Source: Allopontixanthobacter sp034376665
Lineage (GTDB): Bacteria; Pseudomonadota; Alphaproteobacteria; Sphingomonadales; Sphingomonadaceae
Direction: 5' to 3'
DNA: 64,000 nt
NCBI RefSeq assembly: GCF_034376665.1
Contig: NZ_JAXMJI010000102.1
Coordinates: 1 to 64,000, forward strand
Shown here: in pieces, positions 9,144 through 17,476 of the stretch
How positions within the stretch are numbered: position 1 is the stretch's first letter
Layout: each line of letters starts with the position of its first letter
Notes under the pieces: generated by a model
Databases searched by the model: none
The model's input: only the letters and a program-made list of their open reading frames with translations
Told to the model about the DNA's origin: nothing
Program-made: the position numbers and the translations under genes

Positions 9144-10835
9144 TCAGCCGACTTTCTTCGGTGCCACGATCTTGTCGATTTCGCGCACGGGAGCTTCGGG
9201 TTCGCTCGATACCGGCGTCATGTTTGCCAGCGCAGCGCCCGCTTCGACCGTCTTCAGCTTCGCCAGCGATGCGCGGAATTCTCTCAGCTCCGCCCCGGAC
9301 AGTTCCGCCCGGGTGACGAAATTGACCGTCGCGGGATCGACCGCCCGGCCGGACCGGTACATTTCATAATGGAGATGCGCGCCGGTCGACAGGCCGGTCG
9401 AACCGACATAGCCGATCACCTGCCCGCGCCGGACCGACTGGCCGCTGCGGACCGCCATCCGGCTCATGTGGCAATAGCGGGTCTGCAGGCCGCCGCCATG
9501 ATCCAGCCGCATCGCGTTGCCGCAGCCGCCCATCCGGCCGGCGCCGCTGACCCTTCCATCGGAGACCGCAACGATCGGGGTGCCGTGGCCGGCGCGGAAA
9601 TCCAGCCCCGAATGCATCCGCCGGTAACCCAGGATCGGGTGGCGGCGCATACCGAAGCGGGAGGAGACGCCGCCCGGGACCGGTGACACCATCCCGCTGC
9701 GCTGTTCACCCACGCCCGACGCTTCGAAAAAGCGCCCGTCACGGCCCCAGCGCATCAATTGCGTGGCCGGCTTGCCGCTGCGTTCGATGCCGGCAAACAG
9801 CAGCTGACCCGCCTGACGCTCGCCCGTGGCGGCGCGTTTATGCGCGATGATGATGTCGAAGGTGTCGGTGGCGCGGACGGAACGGTCCATATCGACCTGC
9901 TCGCCCAGCGTCTTGAGATATTGCTGCACCGCGCTGGCGGGCGCGCCGGCGGCGCGGGCGGATCGGTACAGGCTCTGCCCTACGGTTCCGCGAATGCGCA
10001 GCGGGGTTTCGTCCACTTCGATCGGCTTGCGCAGCAGGGCCAGATTTCCGCCGACCCGCTCGATCGACAGTTCGAGGTCGAAGCGGGCGCGGAAATTGAG
10101 CGCATCGAGCGGACGCGCCTCACCCGGAGCGGGGCGCCGTCCCAGGGTGATGTCAACGGTCGTGCCAGATTCGATATCCTGCAGCGGCATGGTGCGCGCG
10201 ACGAGGTCGCTGACCCGGGCGGCATCCCCCGAACCGACCCCCGCGCGCTGCAGCATCCGGCCGAAACTGTCGCCCCGCACCAGCGTCGCCAGCATTTCGA
10301 TCTGCGGCCGTTCGGGCACCGACTTCAGCGGCACAACCGCCTGCGTCGCACCCATGTGGCGGCCGCTGTCGGCGCCAAGCGCCAGCGGCATAATCATCTG
10401 GCTGCGGAATTCATCGCGCGCGCTGTCGTTGATCGCCATCGCCGGGGCGGCTTCGACCGGGGAAAAATCGGGCCAGAACGCCAGCGACAGGGCGGACAGG
10501 CCAAGGAAGGTGCCAAATCCGCGGAACCACCGGCGGCTGCCGATTTTCTCGGCGAGATCCGGTGCAAGGTCCACCGTCTCCAGCCTGGCCGACAGAGAGA
10601 GCCGCCATTCTTCGAACCGGTCGGCAAGACTGTGGGTGCGCTGGATCACAATCCGGTCATCGTTTACGCAATTTGCAGATTTGATGGCGGCCGGGATCGA
10701 CAGTGCAAGAGCGGGTTCGCCGGACAGGATCTGGCTGGGGCACAGCTCGACCGGGTCGGAAGCTTCCGACCCGCCGCCTGTGATCCCGTCCATTTCGCGC
10801 GAAGTGTACAGCGCGACCTCCCTATTCGGCCCCAT
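9144..10835 (-). CDS. M23 family peptidoglycan endopeptidase (LytM domain)
   Basis: A long (up to 563 residues) M23 metallopeptidase likely acting on peptidoglycan in the periplasm. A basic N-terminal part is followed by a single membrane segment around residues 105-125 (WFRGFGTFLGLSALSLAFW), a middle region with OapA/LysM-like elements (LVRGDSFGRMLQRAGV), and the C-terminal LytM domain. Zinc ligands are visible in RMHSGLDFRAGHGTPI (HxxxD) and the HLHYEMYR (HxH) motif. The start is uncertain (ATG 10835 or ATG 10793). A perfect TTAA-N7-TTAA sequence lies about 60 bp upstream, suggesting cell-cycle control by CtrA. hemB follows 58 bp downstream. Confidence 0.9.
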   Translation of the reverse strand: MGPNREVALYTSREMDGITGGGSEASDPVELCPSQILSGEPALALSIPAAIKSANCVNDDRIVIQRTHSLADRFEEWRLSLSARLETVDLAPDLAEKIGSRRWFRGFGTFLGLSALSLAFWPDFSPVEAAPAMAINDSARDEFRSQMIMPLALGADSGRHMGATQAVVPLKSVPERPQIEMLATLVRGDSFGRMLQRAGVGSGDAARVSDLVARTMPLQDIESGTTVDITLGRRPAPGEARPLDALNFRARFDLELSIERVGGNLALLRKPIEVDETPLRIRGTVGQSLYRSARAAGAPASAVQQYLKTLGEQVDMDRSVRATDTFDIIIAHKRAATGERQAGQLLFAGIERSGKPATQLMRWGRDGRFFEASGVGEQRSGMVSPVPGGVSSRFGMRRHPILGYRRMHSGLDFRAGHGTPIVAVSDGRVSGAGRMGGCGNAMRLDHGGGLQTRYCHMSRMAVRSGQSVRRGQVIGYVGSTGLSTGAHLHYEMYRSGRAVDPATVNFVTRAELSGAELREFRASLAKLKTVEAGAALANMTPVSSEPEAPVREIDKIVAPKKVG

Positions 10836-10896
10836 GGCGATAATCGTGCCAGGGCCGTTGCTGATGGTCTTTGACTGTTTCCCTGCACATTTAAAG

Positions 10897-10911
10897 TTAA
10901 TACCGATTTAA
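10897..10911. promoter_or_regulatory. CtrA-type binding site (TTAA-N7-TTAA)
   Basis: The sequence TTAA-TACCGAT-TTAA matches the full CtrA consensus of alphaproteobacteria. It sits 62-76 bp upstream of the M23 peptidase start on the minus strand and about 100 bp upstream of the helicase on the plus strand. A further TTAA six bases to the left (TTAAAGTTAA) makes a dense cluster in an otherwise GC-rich region. Binding is inferred from the motif alone. Confidence 0.55.
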
Positions 10912-11008
10912 AGTGCGGTGACCTGCGTCAAGTTTGAGGCAAGCCGTGCATTTGCGGCTGTTAATGGCGGGAACGGCGAGGTTGTGAATTCTCGGGCGGG
11001 GTGCCACA

Positions 11009-13654
11009 TTGGCTCATGTGACCCGTCCCCCTCTCGACGCTTCCCGGATCAAGGCGGTCCTCGGTCCGACGAATACCGGCAAGACCCATCTGGCAATCGA
11101 GCGGATGTGCGGCCATTCGAGCGGCGCAATCGGCTTCCCGCTGCGGCTGCTGGCGCGCGAAGTCTATGACCGGGTCGTCCGGATCAAGGGCGCAGCGCAA
11201 GTAGCGCTGATTACCGGCGAGGAACGGATCGAACCCCCCGGCGCGCGCTATTACTGCTGCACCGCCGAAGCGATGCCGGCCCAGCGCACGCATGACGGCG
11301 GCACCCACAGCTTTCTGGCGCTGGACGAGGCACAATTGGGCGCGAACCGCGAACGCGGGCATATCTTCACCGACCGGCTGCTCAATGCGCGCGGGCGGGA
11401 CGAAACCATGCTGCTGGGTGCGGCGACGCTGGAGCCGATGGTGCGCGCGCTGCACCCCGATGCTGAGATCATCAGGCGCCCGCGGTTTTCCACGCTTACG
11501 CACATCGGCCCGCGCAAACTGTCGCGCCTGCCGCCGCGCAGTGCAATCGTCGCCTTTTCTGCCGAACAGGTTTACGCGGTGGCGGAAATGCTGCGCCGGT
11601 TTCGCGGCGGTTCGGCGGTAGTGATGGGCGCACTGAGCCCGGAAACGCGCAACCGCCAGGTCGAATTGTTCCAGTCGGGCGAGGTCGATTACATCGTCGC
11701 CACCGATGCCATCGGCATGGGTCTGAATCTCGACATCAACCATGTCGCCTTCGCGTCGCTGACCAAATACGACGGGGTTCGCAAACGCCGCCTGATGCCC
11801 GCCGAAATGGCCCAGATTGCCGGGCGCGCAGGGCGCCATCAGCGCGACGGCACCTTCGGCGCGCTCTCGGGCATCGGCCGGGATGGACGTCATGACGGCG
11901 AACCGGTCGAATTCACCGAAGAAGAAATCTACGCGATCGAGGAACACCGTTTCGCGCCGCTGACGCAGCTTTACTGGCGCGATTCGCAGCCGCGGTTCGA
12001 CACGCTGGCCGGTTTGATCGGCGACCTCGAAAGCCCGCCCGAAAACCCGGCGCTGACGCTCGCGCCCGAAGCCATCGACCTCGCAGTCCTCAAGCGGCTC
12101 GTCGATGAACCCTGGGCGGACCAGATCAAGGGCCCCGGCAACGTCCGCCGGTTTTGGGAGGCCTGCAGTCTGCCCGATTTCCGCCAGCATGGTACCGAAA
12201 CGCACAGCCGGTTCGTGGCGCGGCTGTGGCAGGATCTCCAGCAGGGCCATATCGGTGCCGATTACGCCGCCTCGCGGATTTCCGAGCTCGACAATATGCA
12301 GGGCGACATTCACGCGCTGCAAGGCCGGATTGCCGCAATCCGCAGTTGGGCGTATATCTGCCAGCGGCCCGACTGGGTGCTCGCCCGCGACGAAATGGCT
12401 GCGCGGGCGCATGCGGTCGAAGCCAAACTGTCGGATGCGCTGCACGGGCGTCTGACGGAAAGATTTGTCAACCGGAGGACTGCGATCCTGATGAAATCAA
12501 TGGGCCAGGATGCATCGCTGCTTGCCGTGAGCCTCTCGGATGACGGTGTCCTTTCGGTGGAGGACGAACCGATCGGCCGGGTGGAGGGCCTGCGCTTCTC
12601 CGTCGATCATGGGACCAGCCACGCCGACCGCAAGATGCTACTTGCCGCGGGCGAGAAAGCCATGCCGCGCATTCTTTCGGACAAGGTCGATGCCTTGTTG
12701 GCCGCCGATCTGGCAGGCGTGGAGCTGAAGGATGGCGCGATCTGGTGGGAAGGCCAGCGGATCGCCGAGCTCTCGGCGGGACCAAGCGCGGCAAGCGCCC
12801 GGCTGGTGCCGGACCGCCAGCTGAACCAGCTGCCCGATGGCGCGCGTTTGAAACTGGTCGCCGCCCTGGAGGCCTGGCTCGCGGCCCGGATGGCCCCGCT
12901 CGCTCCGCTGGCAAAGCTGGAAGAGGCATCCCGCGACCCCGCGGCGGGATCGGAGGCCCGCGCGCTGCTGCTGTCGCTGATCGCCGGTCACGGTCATCTG
13001 ACCCGGCAGGCAGCGGGGCTGGAACATCTGCCCAAGGAGACCCGGCCGTTCCTGCGGCGCATCGGGGTGACGTTCGGCGCGCTCGACATATTTGCCGCTG
13101 CCCTGCTGAAGCCTGCCCCGCGGCAATTGCTCAACCAACTCGGCGCGGATCCGAGGCCGCTCAACCAGTCCATGATCCCGGTGATCGACAGTGCGGGCGG
13201 ATTGCCCACGGGGTACCGCCACGCGGGGAAGCAGGCGGTGCGGATCGATATTGCTGAAAAGATCATCCGCGCGGCCCATGACGCGCGCAGCAGGAGCACC
13301 CGGCGCAGGTTTATCCTCGATCCCGCACTGGCGGTTTCCACCGGGTTGACGGCGGACAGCTATGTCCATCTGCTCGGCCAGGCAGGGTTTCGCCGGAACC
13401 CCGGCCGGGCGCTGGCAGAGGGCGCGATGGGACCACCGGCACCGGATCAGTGGGAATGGCACCCCTCGCGCGGCCAGGTTGCGCGTCGTCCGCAAGAAAG
13501 TTCAAACCCCCGGAACAAGAAGCCTCGAAGCGCCCCCGCGAAACCACATGAGAGGACCGGACCCCCACCCAGAAAGCCAGCCAAACCGGCGGTCACCCGT
13601 CCAGCGGTCAACCCCAACAGCGCCTTCGCCGGCCTTGCGGATCTGCTGCGGTAA
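11009..13654 (+). CDS. SUV3-type helicase (superfamily 2)
   Basis: An 881-residue helicase resembling mitochondrial RNA helicase SUV3. Visible motifs are Walker A GPTNTGKT (19-26), motif II written DEAQ (106-109), motif III LLGAAT, and a C-terminal RecA domain with ATDAIGMGLNLDI and motif VI QIAGRAGRHQRDG (about 270). The last 300 residues are a long accessory region ending in a Pro/Lys/Arg-rich tail that is probably disordered. An RNA helicase role is inferred from the family. The start is a TTG at 11009, with an in-frame GTG three codons later; no ATG fits. Its stop overlaps the start of the S4-domain gene (TAATG), so the two are translationally coupled. Confidence 0.88.
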   Translation: MAHVTRPPLDASRIKAVLGPTNTGKTHLAIERMCGHSSGAIGFPLRLLAREVYDRVVRIKGAAQVALITGEERIEPPGARYYCCTAEAMPAQRTHDGGTHSFLALDEAQLGANRERGHIFTDRLLNARGRDETMLLGAATLEPMVRALHPDAEIIRRPRFSTLTHIGPRKLSRLPPRSAIVAFSAEQVYAVAEMLRRFRGGSAVVMGALSPETRNRQVELFQSGEVDYIVATDAIGMGLNLDINHVAFASLTKYDGVRKRRLMPAEMAQIAGRAGRHQRDGTFGALSGIGRDGRHDGEPVEFTEEEIYAIEEHRFAPLTQLYWRDSQPRFDTLAGLIGDLESPPENPALTLAPEAIDLAVLKRLVDEPWADQIKGPGNVRRFWEACSLPDFRQHGTETHSRFVARLWQDLQQGHIGADYAASRISELDNMQGDIHALQGRIAAIRSWAYICQRPDWVLARDEMAARAHAVEAKLSDALHGRLTERFVNRRTAILMKSMGQDASLLAVSLSDDGVLSVEDEPIGRVEGLRFSVDHGTSHADRKMLLAAGEKAMPRILSDKVDALLAADLAGVELKDGAIWWEGQRIAELSAGPSAASARLVPDRQLNQLPDGARLKLVAALEAWLAARMAPLAPLAKLEEASRDPAAGSEARALLLSLIAGHGHLTRQAAGLEHLPKETRPFLRRIGVTFGALDIFAAALLKPAPRQLLNQLGADPRPLNQSMIPVIDSAGGLPTGYRHAGKQAVRIDIAEKIIRAAHDARSRSTRRRFILDPALAVSTGLTADSYVHLLGQAGFRRNPGRALAEGAMGPPAPDQWEWHPSRGQVARRPQESSNPRNKKPRSAPAKPHERTGPPPRKPAKPAVTRPAVNPNSAFAGLADLLR

Positions 13655-13962
13655 TGCGAATCGATCGGCTGCTGTGCTATTTGCGCTTCGTGAAAACGCG
13701 GGGCGGCGCGCAGCGGTTGATCGGTGAAGGGCACGTCCGCCGCAACGGTCAGCGGGTGTGCCGTGCGAGCCAGCCCGTCGGGCAGGGCGATGTCCTGACA
13801 CTCCCACTTGGCTCGCGGGTAATGGTAGCCCAGATTCGCGCCCTGCCTAAGCGGCGAGGGCCCCCTGCGGAGGCGCAAATGTGTTATCTGCCGCTTGACC
13901 CGCAAGACCAATCCGCCATAGCGAAATCCGCCGACCACTCGTTTTCAAACCACCGGACCTAA
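13654..13962 (+). CDS. S4 domain RNA-binding protein (Hsp15-like)
   Basis: A 102-residue protein beginning with an S4 RNA-binding fold: MRIDRLLCYLRFVKTRGGAQRLIGEGHVRRNGQRV is the typical alpha-L RNA-binding pattern of Hsp15/RlmH-partner proteins. In Escherichia coli Hsp15 binds free 50S subunits carrying nascent chains; the same role is only inferred. The first ATG overlaps the helicase stop (TAATG), suggesting the helicase and this protein act on the same RNA process. fdxA begins 15 bp downstream. Confidence 0.85.
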   Translation: MRIDRLLCYLRFVKTRGGAQRLIGEGHVRRNGQRVCRASQPVGQGDVLTLPLGSRVMVAQIRALPKRRGPPAEAQMCYLPLDPQDQSAIAKSADHSFSNHRT

Positions 13963-13977
13963 GGGGAACGCGCAGCC

Positions 13978-14316
13978 ATGACCTATGTCGTCACCGAGGC
14001 GTGCATCAAATGCAAATACACCGACTGCGTCGAAGTCTGTCCGGTGGACTGTTTCTACGAAGGCGAGAATATGCTGGTGATCAATCCCAGCGAATGCATC
14101 GACTGCGGTGTGTGCGAACCGGAATGTCCGGCCGAAGCAATCCTGCCCGATACCGAAGACAATCTCGAAAAATGGCTTGAGCTCAACACCAAGTTCTCCG
14201 CGGAATGGCCCAATATAACCAGCCAGAAACAGCCGCCTGCCGATGCGGACGAGCACAAGGGCGAAGAGGACAAGTTCGACAAATACTTCACCCCCGAACC
14301 GGGTGAAGGCGACTAG
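13978..14316 (+). CDS. fdxA: Ferredoxin FdxA (7Fe-8S type)
   Basis: A 112-residue bacterial-type ferredoxin carrying electrons in the cytoplasm. The N-terminal half holds the cluster ligands: CIKCKYTDCVEVCPVDCF gives the 3Fe-4S/4Fe-4S arrangement with the spaced cysteines, and CIDCGVCEPECPAEAI the second 4Fe-4S set. The C-terminal extension (about 55 residues, ending DKYFTPEPGEGD) is that of the alphaproteobacterial FdxA family. It begins 15 bp after the S4 gene with a GGGGA-like ribosome binding sequence upstream. Confidence 0.96.
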   Translation: MTYVVTEACIKCKYTDCVEVCPVDCFYEGENMLVINPSECIDCGVCEPECPAEAILPDTEDNLEKWLELNTKFSAEWPNITSQKQPPADADEHKGEEDKFDKYFTPEPGEGD

Positions 14317-14617
14317 AGAACCTGCCGCGCCGCCATCGGCGCCGAGGTAAATTTTGTAGTTCGGCCGCTGCGAATCGGCCCTTGGGTCGCGCCGCGGCGG
14401 CAATTTGCATGCGGGCTGGAAATTCGCCGCTACATATGTTATATAATGCGCAACTGTAAGGGCCAGCCGCATTTCGGCCGCGGTCCGGCAGGCGTAGTAT
14501 CTGGAAAGGCGCAGACCACCCAACCTCAGCAGTAATTCCAAATTTGGCCGTGCAAGCGCGCGGTCCGCAGGACATTTGACTGGCGTTCGGGGTATTGCCC
14601 ACACGAAAGGATTTTAT
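14317..14617. other. Intergenic region fdxA-carD with hairpin and TATAAT element
   Basis: About 300 bp without a credible gene. A short hairpin GCGCCG-CCAT-CGGCGC (14327-14342), followed by an AT-rich stretch, could end fdxA transcription but lacks a clean T-run. A perfect TATAAT at 14442-14447 lies in an unusually AT-rich patch (14431-14447), though no good -35 was found at 16-18 bp. It would give a carD leader of roughly 165 nt. A TTGACT lies at 14576-14581 without a matching -10. Confidence 0.4.
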
Positions 14618-15151
14618 ATGGCAACCAAGGCAAACGCCTTCGATGTCGGCGATTACGTGGTGTATCCCAAGCACGGGGTAGGCCGGGTGATCGAGCTTCA
14701 GAATGAAGAAATCGCCGGGATGCAGCTCGAACTGTATGTCCTGCGGTTTGAAAAGGAACGCATGACCCTGCGCGTGCCGACCAACAAGGTCGACGCGATC
14801 GGGATGCGCAAATTGTCGAGCGACAAGACGCTGAAGGAAGCGATGGAAACGCTCAAGGGCAAACCCAAGGTCAAGCGGACCATGTGGTCGCGCCGGGCGC
14901 AGGAATACGAAGCGAAAATCAATTCCGGCGACCTGGTTTCGATCGCCGAGGTTACGCGCGATCTGTTCCGCCCGGAAGACCAGCCCGAACAGAGCTATTC
15001 CGAACGGCAGATTTTCGAAGCGGCGTCGAGCCGCCTTGCCCGCGAACTCGCGGCCATGGAAAAGACCGACGAACCCGCCGCTCTTCTGAAGATTCTCGAC
15101 GTGTTGCGCGAACACGCACCGCAATATTACGAGAATGCCGAGCAGGCGTAA
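14618..15151 (+). CDS. carD: CarD family transcription factor
   Basis: A 177-residue CarD/CdnL-type protein that binds RNA polymerase beta and stabilises open complexes at rRNA and housekeeping promoters. The N-terminal RNAP-interaction domain has FDVGDYVVYPKHGVGRVIELQ. The helical DNA-binding part includes RVPTNKVDAIGMRKLSS and KVKRTMWSRRAQEYEAKINSGD. The start is the ATG at 14618 because AAAGGA precedes it by 7 bp; an in-frame GTG-type start 14 codons upstream lacks that. A strong rho-independent terminator follows the gene. Confidence 0.95.
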   Translation: MATKANAFDVGDYVVYPKHGVGRVIELQNEEIAGMQLELYVLRFEKERMTLRVPTNKVDAIGMRKLSSDKTLKEAMETLKGKPKVKRTMWSRRAQEYEAKINSGDLVSIAEVTRDLFRPEDQPEQSYSERQIFEAASSRLARELAAMEKTDEPAALLKILDVLREHAPQYYENAEQA

Positions 15152-15189
15152 GCGCGCCGCCACTGTTCGGCCAACGCGCCGAATCCATG

Positions 15190-15221
15190 AAAAAGGGCTG
15201 CCCCCAAGGGCGGCCCTTTTT
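15190..15221 (+). terminator. Rho-independent terminator after carD
   Basis: AAAAAGGGCTGCCC-CCAA-GGGCGGCCCTTTTT: a 14-bp stem (one G-T pair) with a 4-base loop and an A-tract/T-tract pair, placed 39 bp after the carD stop. The symmetry lets it work in either direction. Confidence 0.9.
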
Positions 15222-15258
15222 CATTCCTGCATAAGGTATGCTTGCCATTGCCCCTTTA

Positions 15259-15280
15259 CTGTATTAGTCTAGCAATACAG
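15259..15280. promoter_or_regulatory. Palindromic operator-like site upstream of GIN-domain gene
   Basis: CTGTATT-N8-AATACAG: perfect 7-bp arms, 30 bp before the GIN-domain start codon. A related sequence beginning ACTGTATTA occurs in front of the pcm-tolC operon at 51098. The regulator is unknown; the site is typical in size for a dimeric GntR- or PadR-like repressor, but that is a guess. Confidence 0.5.
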
Positions 15281-15309
15281 ATAGAGGCAGTTTGTGGCAG
15301 GAGAATCGG

Positions 15310-16062
15310 ATGCTGCGCGGAATTTCACGGATGTGGGGCCCTTTGGCCGCGGTGGTCTTGGCCGCGGGCTTGGCCGCTTGCGACGGGCCGGATATCAAGA
15401 TCAACGGGAAGGAAGGCGTGCCCCTCGCCGATCTCGACCTGACGGGCGCTCCGCCCACTGAAGTGGTGCTGGCCGGGCCGGACAGCGTCCGGATCAGCGA
15501 CGGTGAAACGCTGGCGATTTCGGTGGAAGGCGACCAGGCGGCGATCGATGCGCTCCGTTTCTCGCTCGAGAACGGCACCCTGGCAATTACGCGTATGGAT
15601 GGCAGCTGGAAGAACACCGGCAAGGCGGAGGTGAAGGTCACCATGCCGCCGCCGAACAGCCTGACTCTGCTTGCCTCCGGGACCATCGAAGCGGCGTCCC
15701 TGTCCGGAGATGCCTCGGTGCAGCTCCTCGGATCGGGGAAGGTCACCGCCGCCCGGGTCACAGCCGACGTGCTGAAAGTCAACATTGCCGGTTCGGGCAG
15801 TTACGAAGCTACGGGCACAGCGGAGAGGCTGGAAGTGTCGATGGCCGGATCGGGCAGTGCTGCCATGCCCGCGTTGAAAGCCGACCAAGCCGAAGTCTCG
15901 ATCATGGGATCGGGCAGCACCGAATTCGCCTCCGACGGAAAAGTTGCCGCCAACATCATGGGATCCGGCGACGTCACGGTGAATGGCCGCGCGACCTGTA
16001 CGCTGAGTTCGCTGGGTTCCGGCAAGCTCACCTGCAATTCGGTGCAACAGGCCGACAAGTAA
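15310..16062 (+). CDS. GIN domain (DUF2807) lipoprotein
   Basis: A 250-residue putative lipoprotein. A signal peptide ends in the lipobox LAAC with Cys24 as the lipidation site, followed by Asp at +2. The rest is a beta-rich, repeated structure with GSG turns (LLGSGK, IAGSGS, MAGSGS, IMGSGS, IMGSGD, LGSGK), the hallmark of the GIN/DUF2807 adhesin-like beta-helix domain. Function in the family is not established. The start at 15310 has GGAG 8 bp upstream; a TTG six codons earlier is unlikely. A 22-bp palindrome lies just upstream and may control expression. Confidence 0.87.
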   Translation: MLRGISRMWGPLAAVVLAAGLAACDGPDIKINGKEGVPLADLDLTGAPPTEVVLAGPDSVRISDGETLAISVEGDQAAIDALRFSLENGTLAITRMDGSWKNTGKAEVKVTMPPPNSLTLLASGTIEAASLSGDASVQLLGSGKVTAARVTADVLKVNIAGSGSYEATGTAERLEVSMAGSGSAAMPALKADQAEVSIMGSGSTEFASDGKVAANIMGSGDVTVNGRATCTLSSLGSGKLTCNSVQQADK

Positions 16063-16110
16063 TCGACGGGCTCGCCGCCGATAGCTATGGGGCGCAGGAA
16101 AGGAATTTCC

Positions 16111-16443
16111 ATGCGCGCGCTGCTCTCCGGTTTGGCTCTGGGTTCACTGATACTGCTTCCCGGCTGCATTGCGCGGACGGCGCTGGATGTGGTCACTGCG
16201 CCGGTCAAAGTGGTCGGCAAGGCCGCCGATCTTGCCACCACCAGCCAGTCGGAATCGGATGAAAAGCGCGGGCGAGAGATTCGCAAGCGCGAGGAACGTC
16301 TGGGTAAGCTCGACCGCAAGCGCGAGAAGCTGGCCGAGGAATGCGACGATGGCGATGGTGCCGCCTGCCGCGAACTCCAGGAAGTCGAGGCCGAAATGCG
16401 CGCGATCAGTCCCGGGATCCCTGCCGAACCCGGCCGCAGGTGA
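16111..16443 (+). CDS. Small lipoprotein with charged coiled coil
   Basis: A 110-residue protein with signal sequence and lipobox LLPGC (Cys19), then a highly charged helical stretch (KREERLGKLDRKREKLAEEC) likely to form a coiled coil. It ends with a two-cysteine segment CDDGDGAACREL. The start at 16111 has AAAGGA about 8 bp upstream. No family was recognised. It lies 48 bp after the GIN-domain lipoprotein on the same strand and may share its transcript; it faces the sua5 gene, whose stop is only 3 bp away. Confidence 0.75.
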   Translation: MRALLSGLALGSLILLPGCIARTALDVVTAPVKVVGKAADLATTSQSESDEKRGREIRKREERLGKLDRKREKLAEECDDGDGAACRELQEVEAEMRAISPGIPAEPGRR

Positions 16444-16446
16444 GGC

Positions 16447-17394
16447 CTAGCGGGACGCCGATGCGCGGCGAAGGCGATCGTTGATCGCCGCGCCCACGCC
16501 TGTTTCGGGGATCGGGGCGACGGCAATCCGCGGCTGCGATGAAGCTCCTCCGCTGTGCAGCGCCGCGTAGAGATTTGCGGCCGCCTCGGTCAGATCACCG
16601 CCTGCCGACAAGGTGACATCGCCAGCAATCCCGCCGAAGCCGATCATGAATTCGTCGGCCTCCGGCATTCCGGCAGCGAGCCGCACCGGTTTGCCCGGAG
16701 AATAATGCGACCTGAGTTGGCCGGGCGCCTCGATCCCCGCCGCAATATTCGCGCCCACCGGCCCGAACTCGCTCAATCGGCGAAGATCAAACGGCCCCGG
16801 ACGCAGAACTTCCAGGCTGGCGTCATGACGTATCGCAAGAATCGTCGATTCGAGACCCGCTTCGCACGCGCCCCCGTCGAGTATCGCGTCGATTCGGCCG
16901 CCGAGCGAAGCGGCGACATGCGCCGCCGTTGTCGGGCTGACGGCGTTGCTCGGATTTGCCGAGGGAGCCGCGAGAACGCAGCCGCTTTCTCGGATCAGCG
17001 CCCGCATCACCGGATGCGCCGGCATCCGCAGGGCAATTGTCGGCAGTCCCGCGGAAACCCCTGCCGCGAGCGGAGCCCCGTCCCGCCGCGGCAGGACCAG
17101 CGTTACCGGCCCGGGCCAGACCGCCTGCGCAATCCGGCGCGCCTGCGGGGAAAACTCGGCCAGCGCCTCCGCCTGTTCCAGCGTATCGACGTGGACAATC
17201 AGCGGGTTGAAGCCGGGACGGCCCTTGGCGGCGTAAATACCGGCCACTGCCGAAGCATCGTCCGCTCGCGCCGCCAGCCCGTAAACCGTCTCGGTCGGGA
17301 CGGCGACGAGGCCCCCGGACTGCAGGATTCGCGCAGCACGGGCGATCCCGGCGCGGTCCGCCTGCAGCATTTCCGTAGCGTTCTTGCCCGTCAT
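16447..17394 (-). CDS. L-threonylcarbamoyladenylate synthase (Sua5 type)
   Basis: A 315-residue enzyme making threonylcarbamoyl-AMP from threonine, bicarbonate and ATP for the t6A37 modification of ANN-decoding tRNAs. The N-terminal YrdC domain shows GGLVAVPTETVYGLAARA, KGRPGFNPLIVHV, WPGPVTLVL, RMPAHPV and APSANPSNAVSPT. After a linker with RPGPFDLRRL comes a C-terminal Sua5 domain (HYSPGKPV, then about 80 residues). That domain distinguishes Sua5 from the shorter TsaC. It faces the lipoprotein gene (convergent, 3-bp gap). Confidence 0.94.
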   Translation of the reverse strand: MTGKNATEMLQADRAGIARAARILQSGGLVAVPTETVYGLAARADDASAVAGIYAAKGRPGFNPLIVHVDTLEQAEALAEFSPQARRIAQAVWPGPVTLVLPRRDGAPLAAGVSAGLPTIALRMPAHPVMRALIRESGCVLAAPSANPSNAVSPTTAAHVAASLGGRIDAILDGGACEAGLESTILAIRHDASLEVLRPGPFDLRRLSEFGPVGANIAAGIEAPGQLRSHYSPGKPVRLAAGMPEADEFMIGFGGIAGDVTLSAGGDLTEAAANLYAALHSGGASSQPRIAVAPIPETGVGAAINDRLRRASASR

Positions 17395-17476
17395 GCCGGT
17401 CCGCTATAGTGGGGGCGCTGAAAAGCCAAGAAGTTCCCGTGCCGTTTTGGCTGACCGAGACCGCAAGGATAGACCC

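Noticed and set aside
10961..12445. 494-codon minus-strand open frame opposite the helicase gene
   Set aside because: Antisense shadow of a protein with full helicase motifs.
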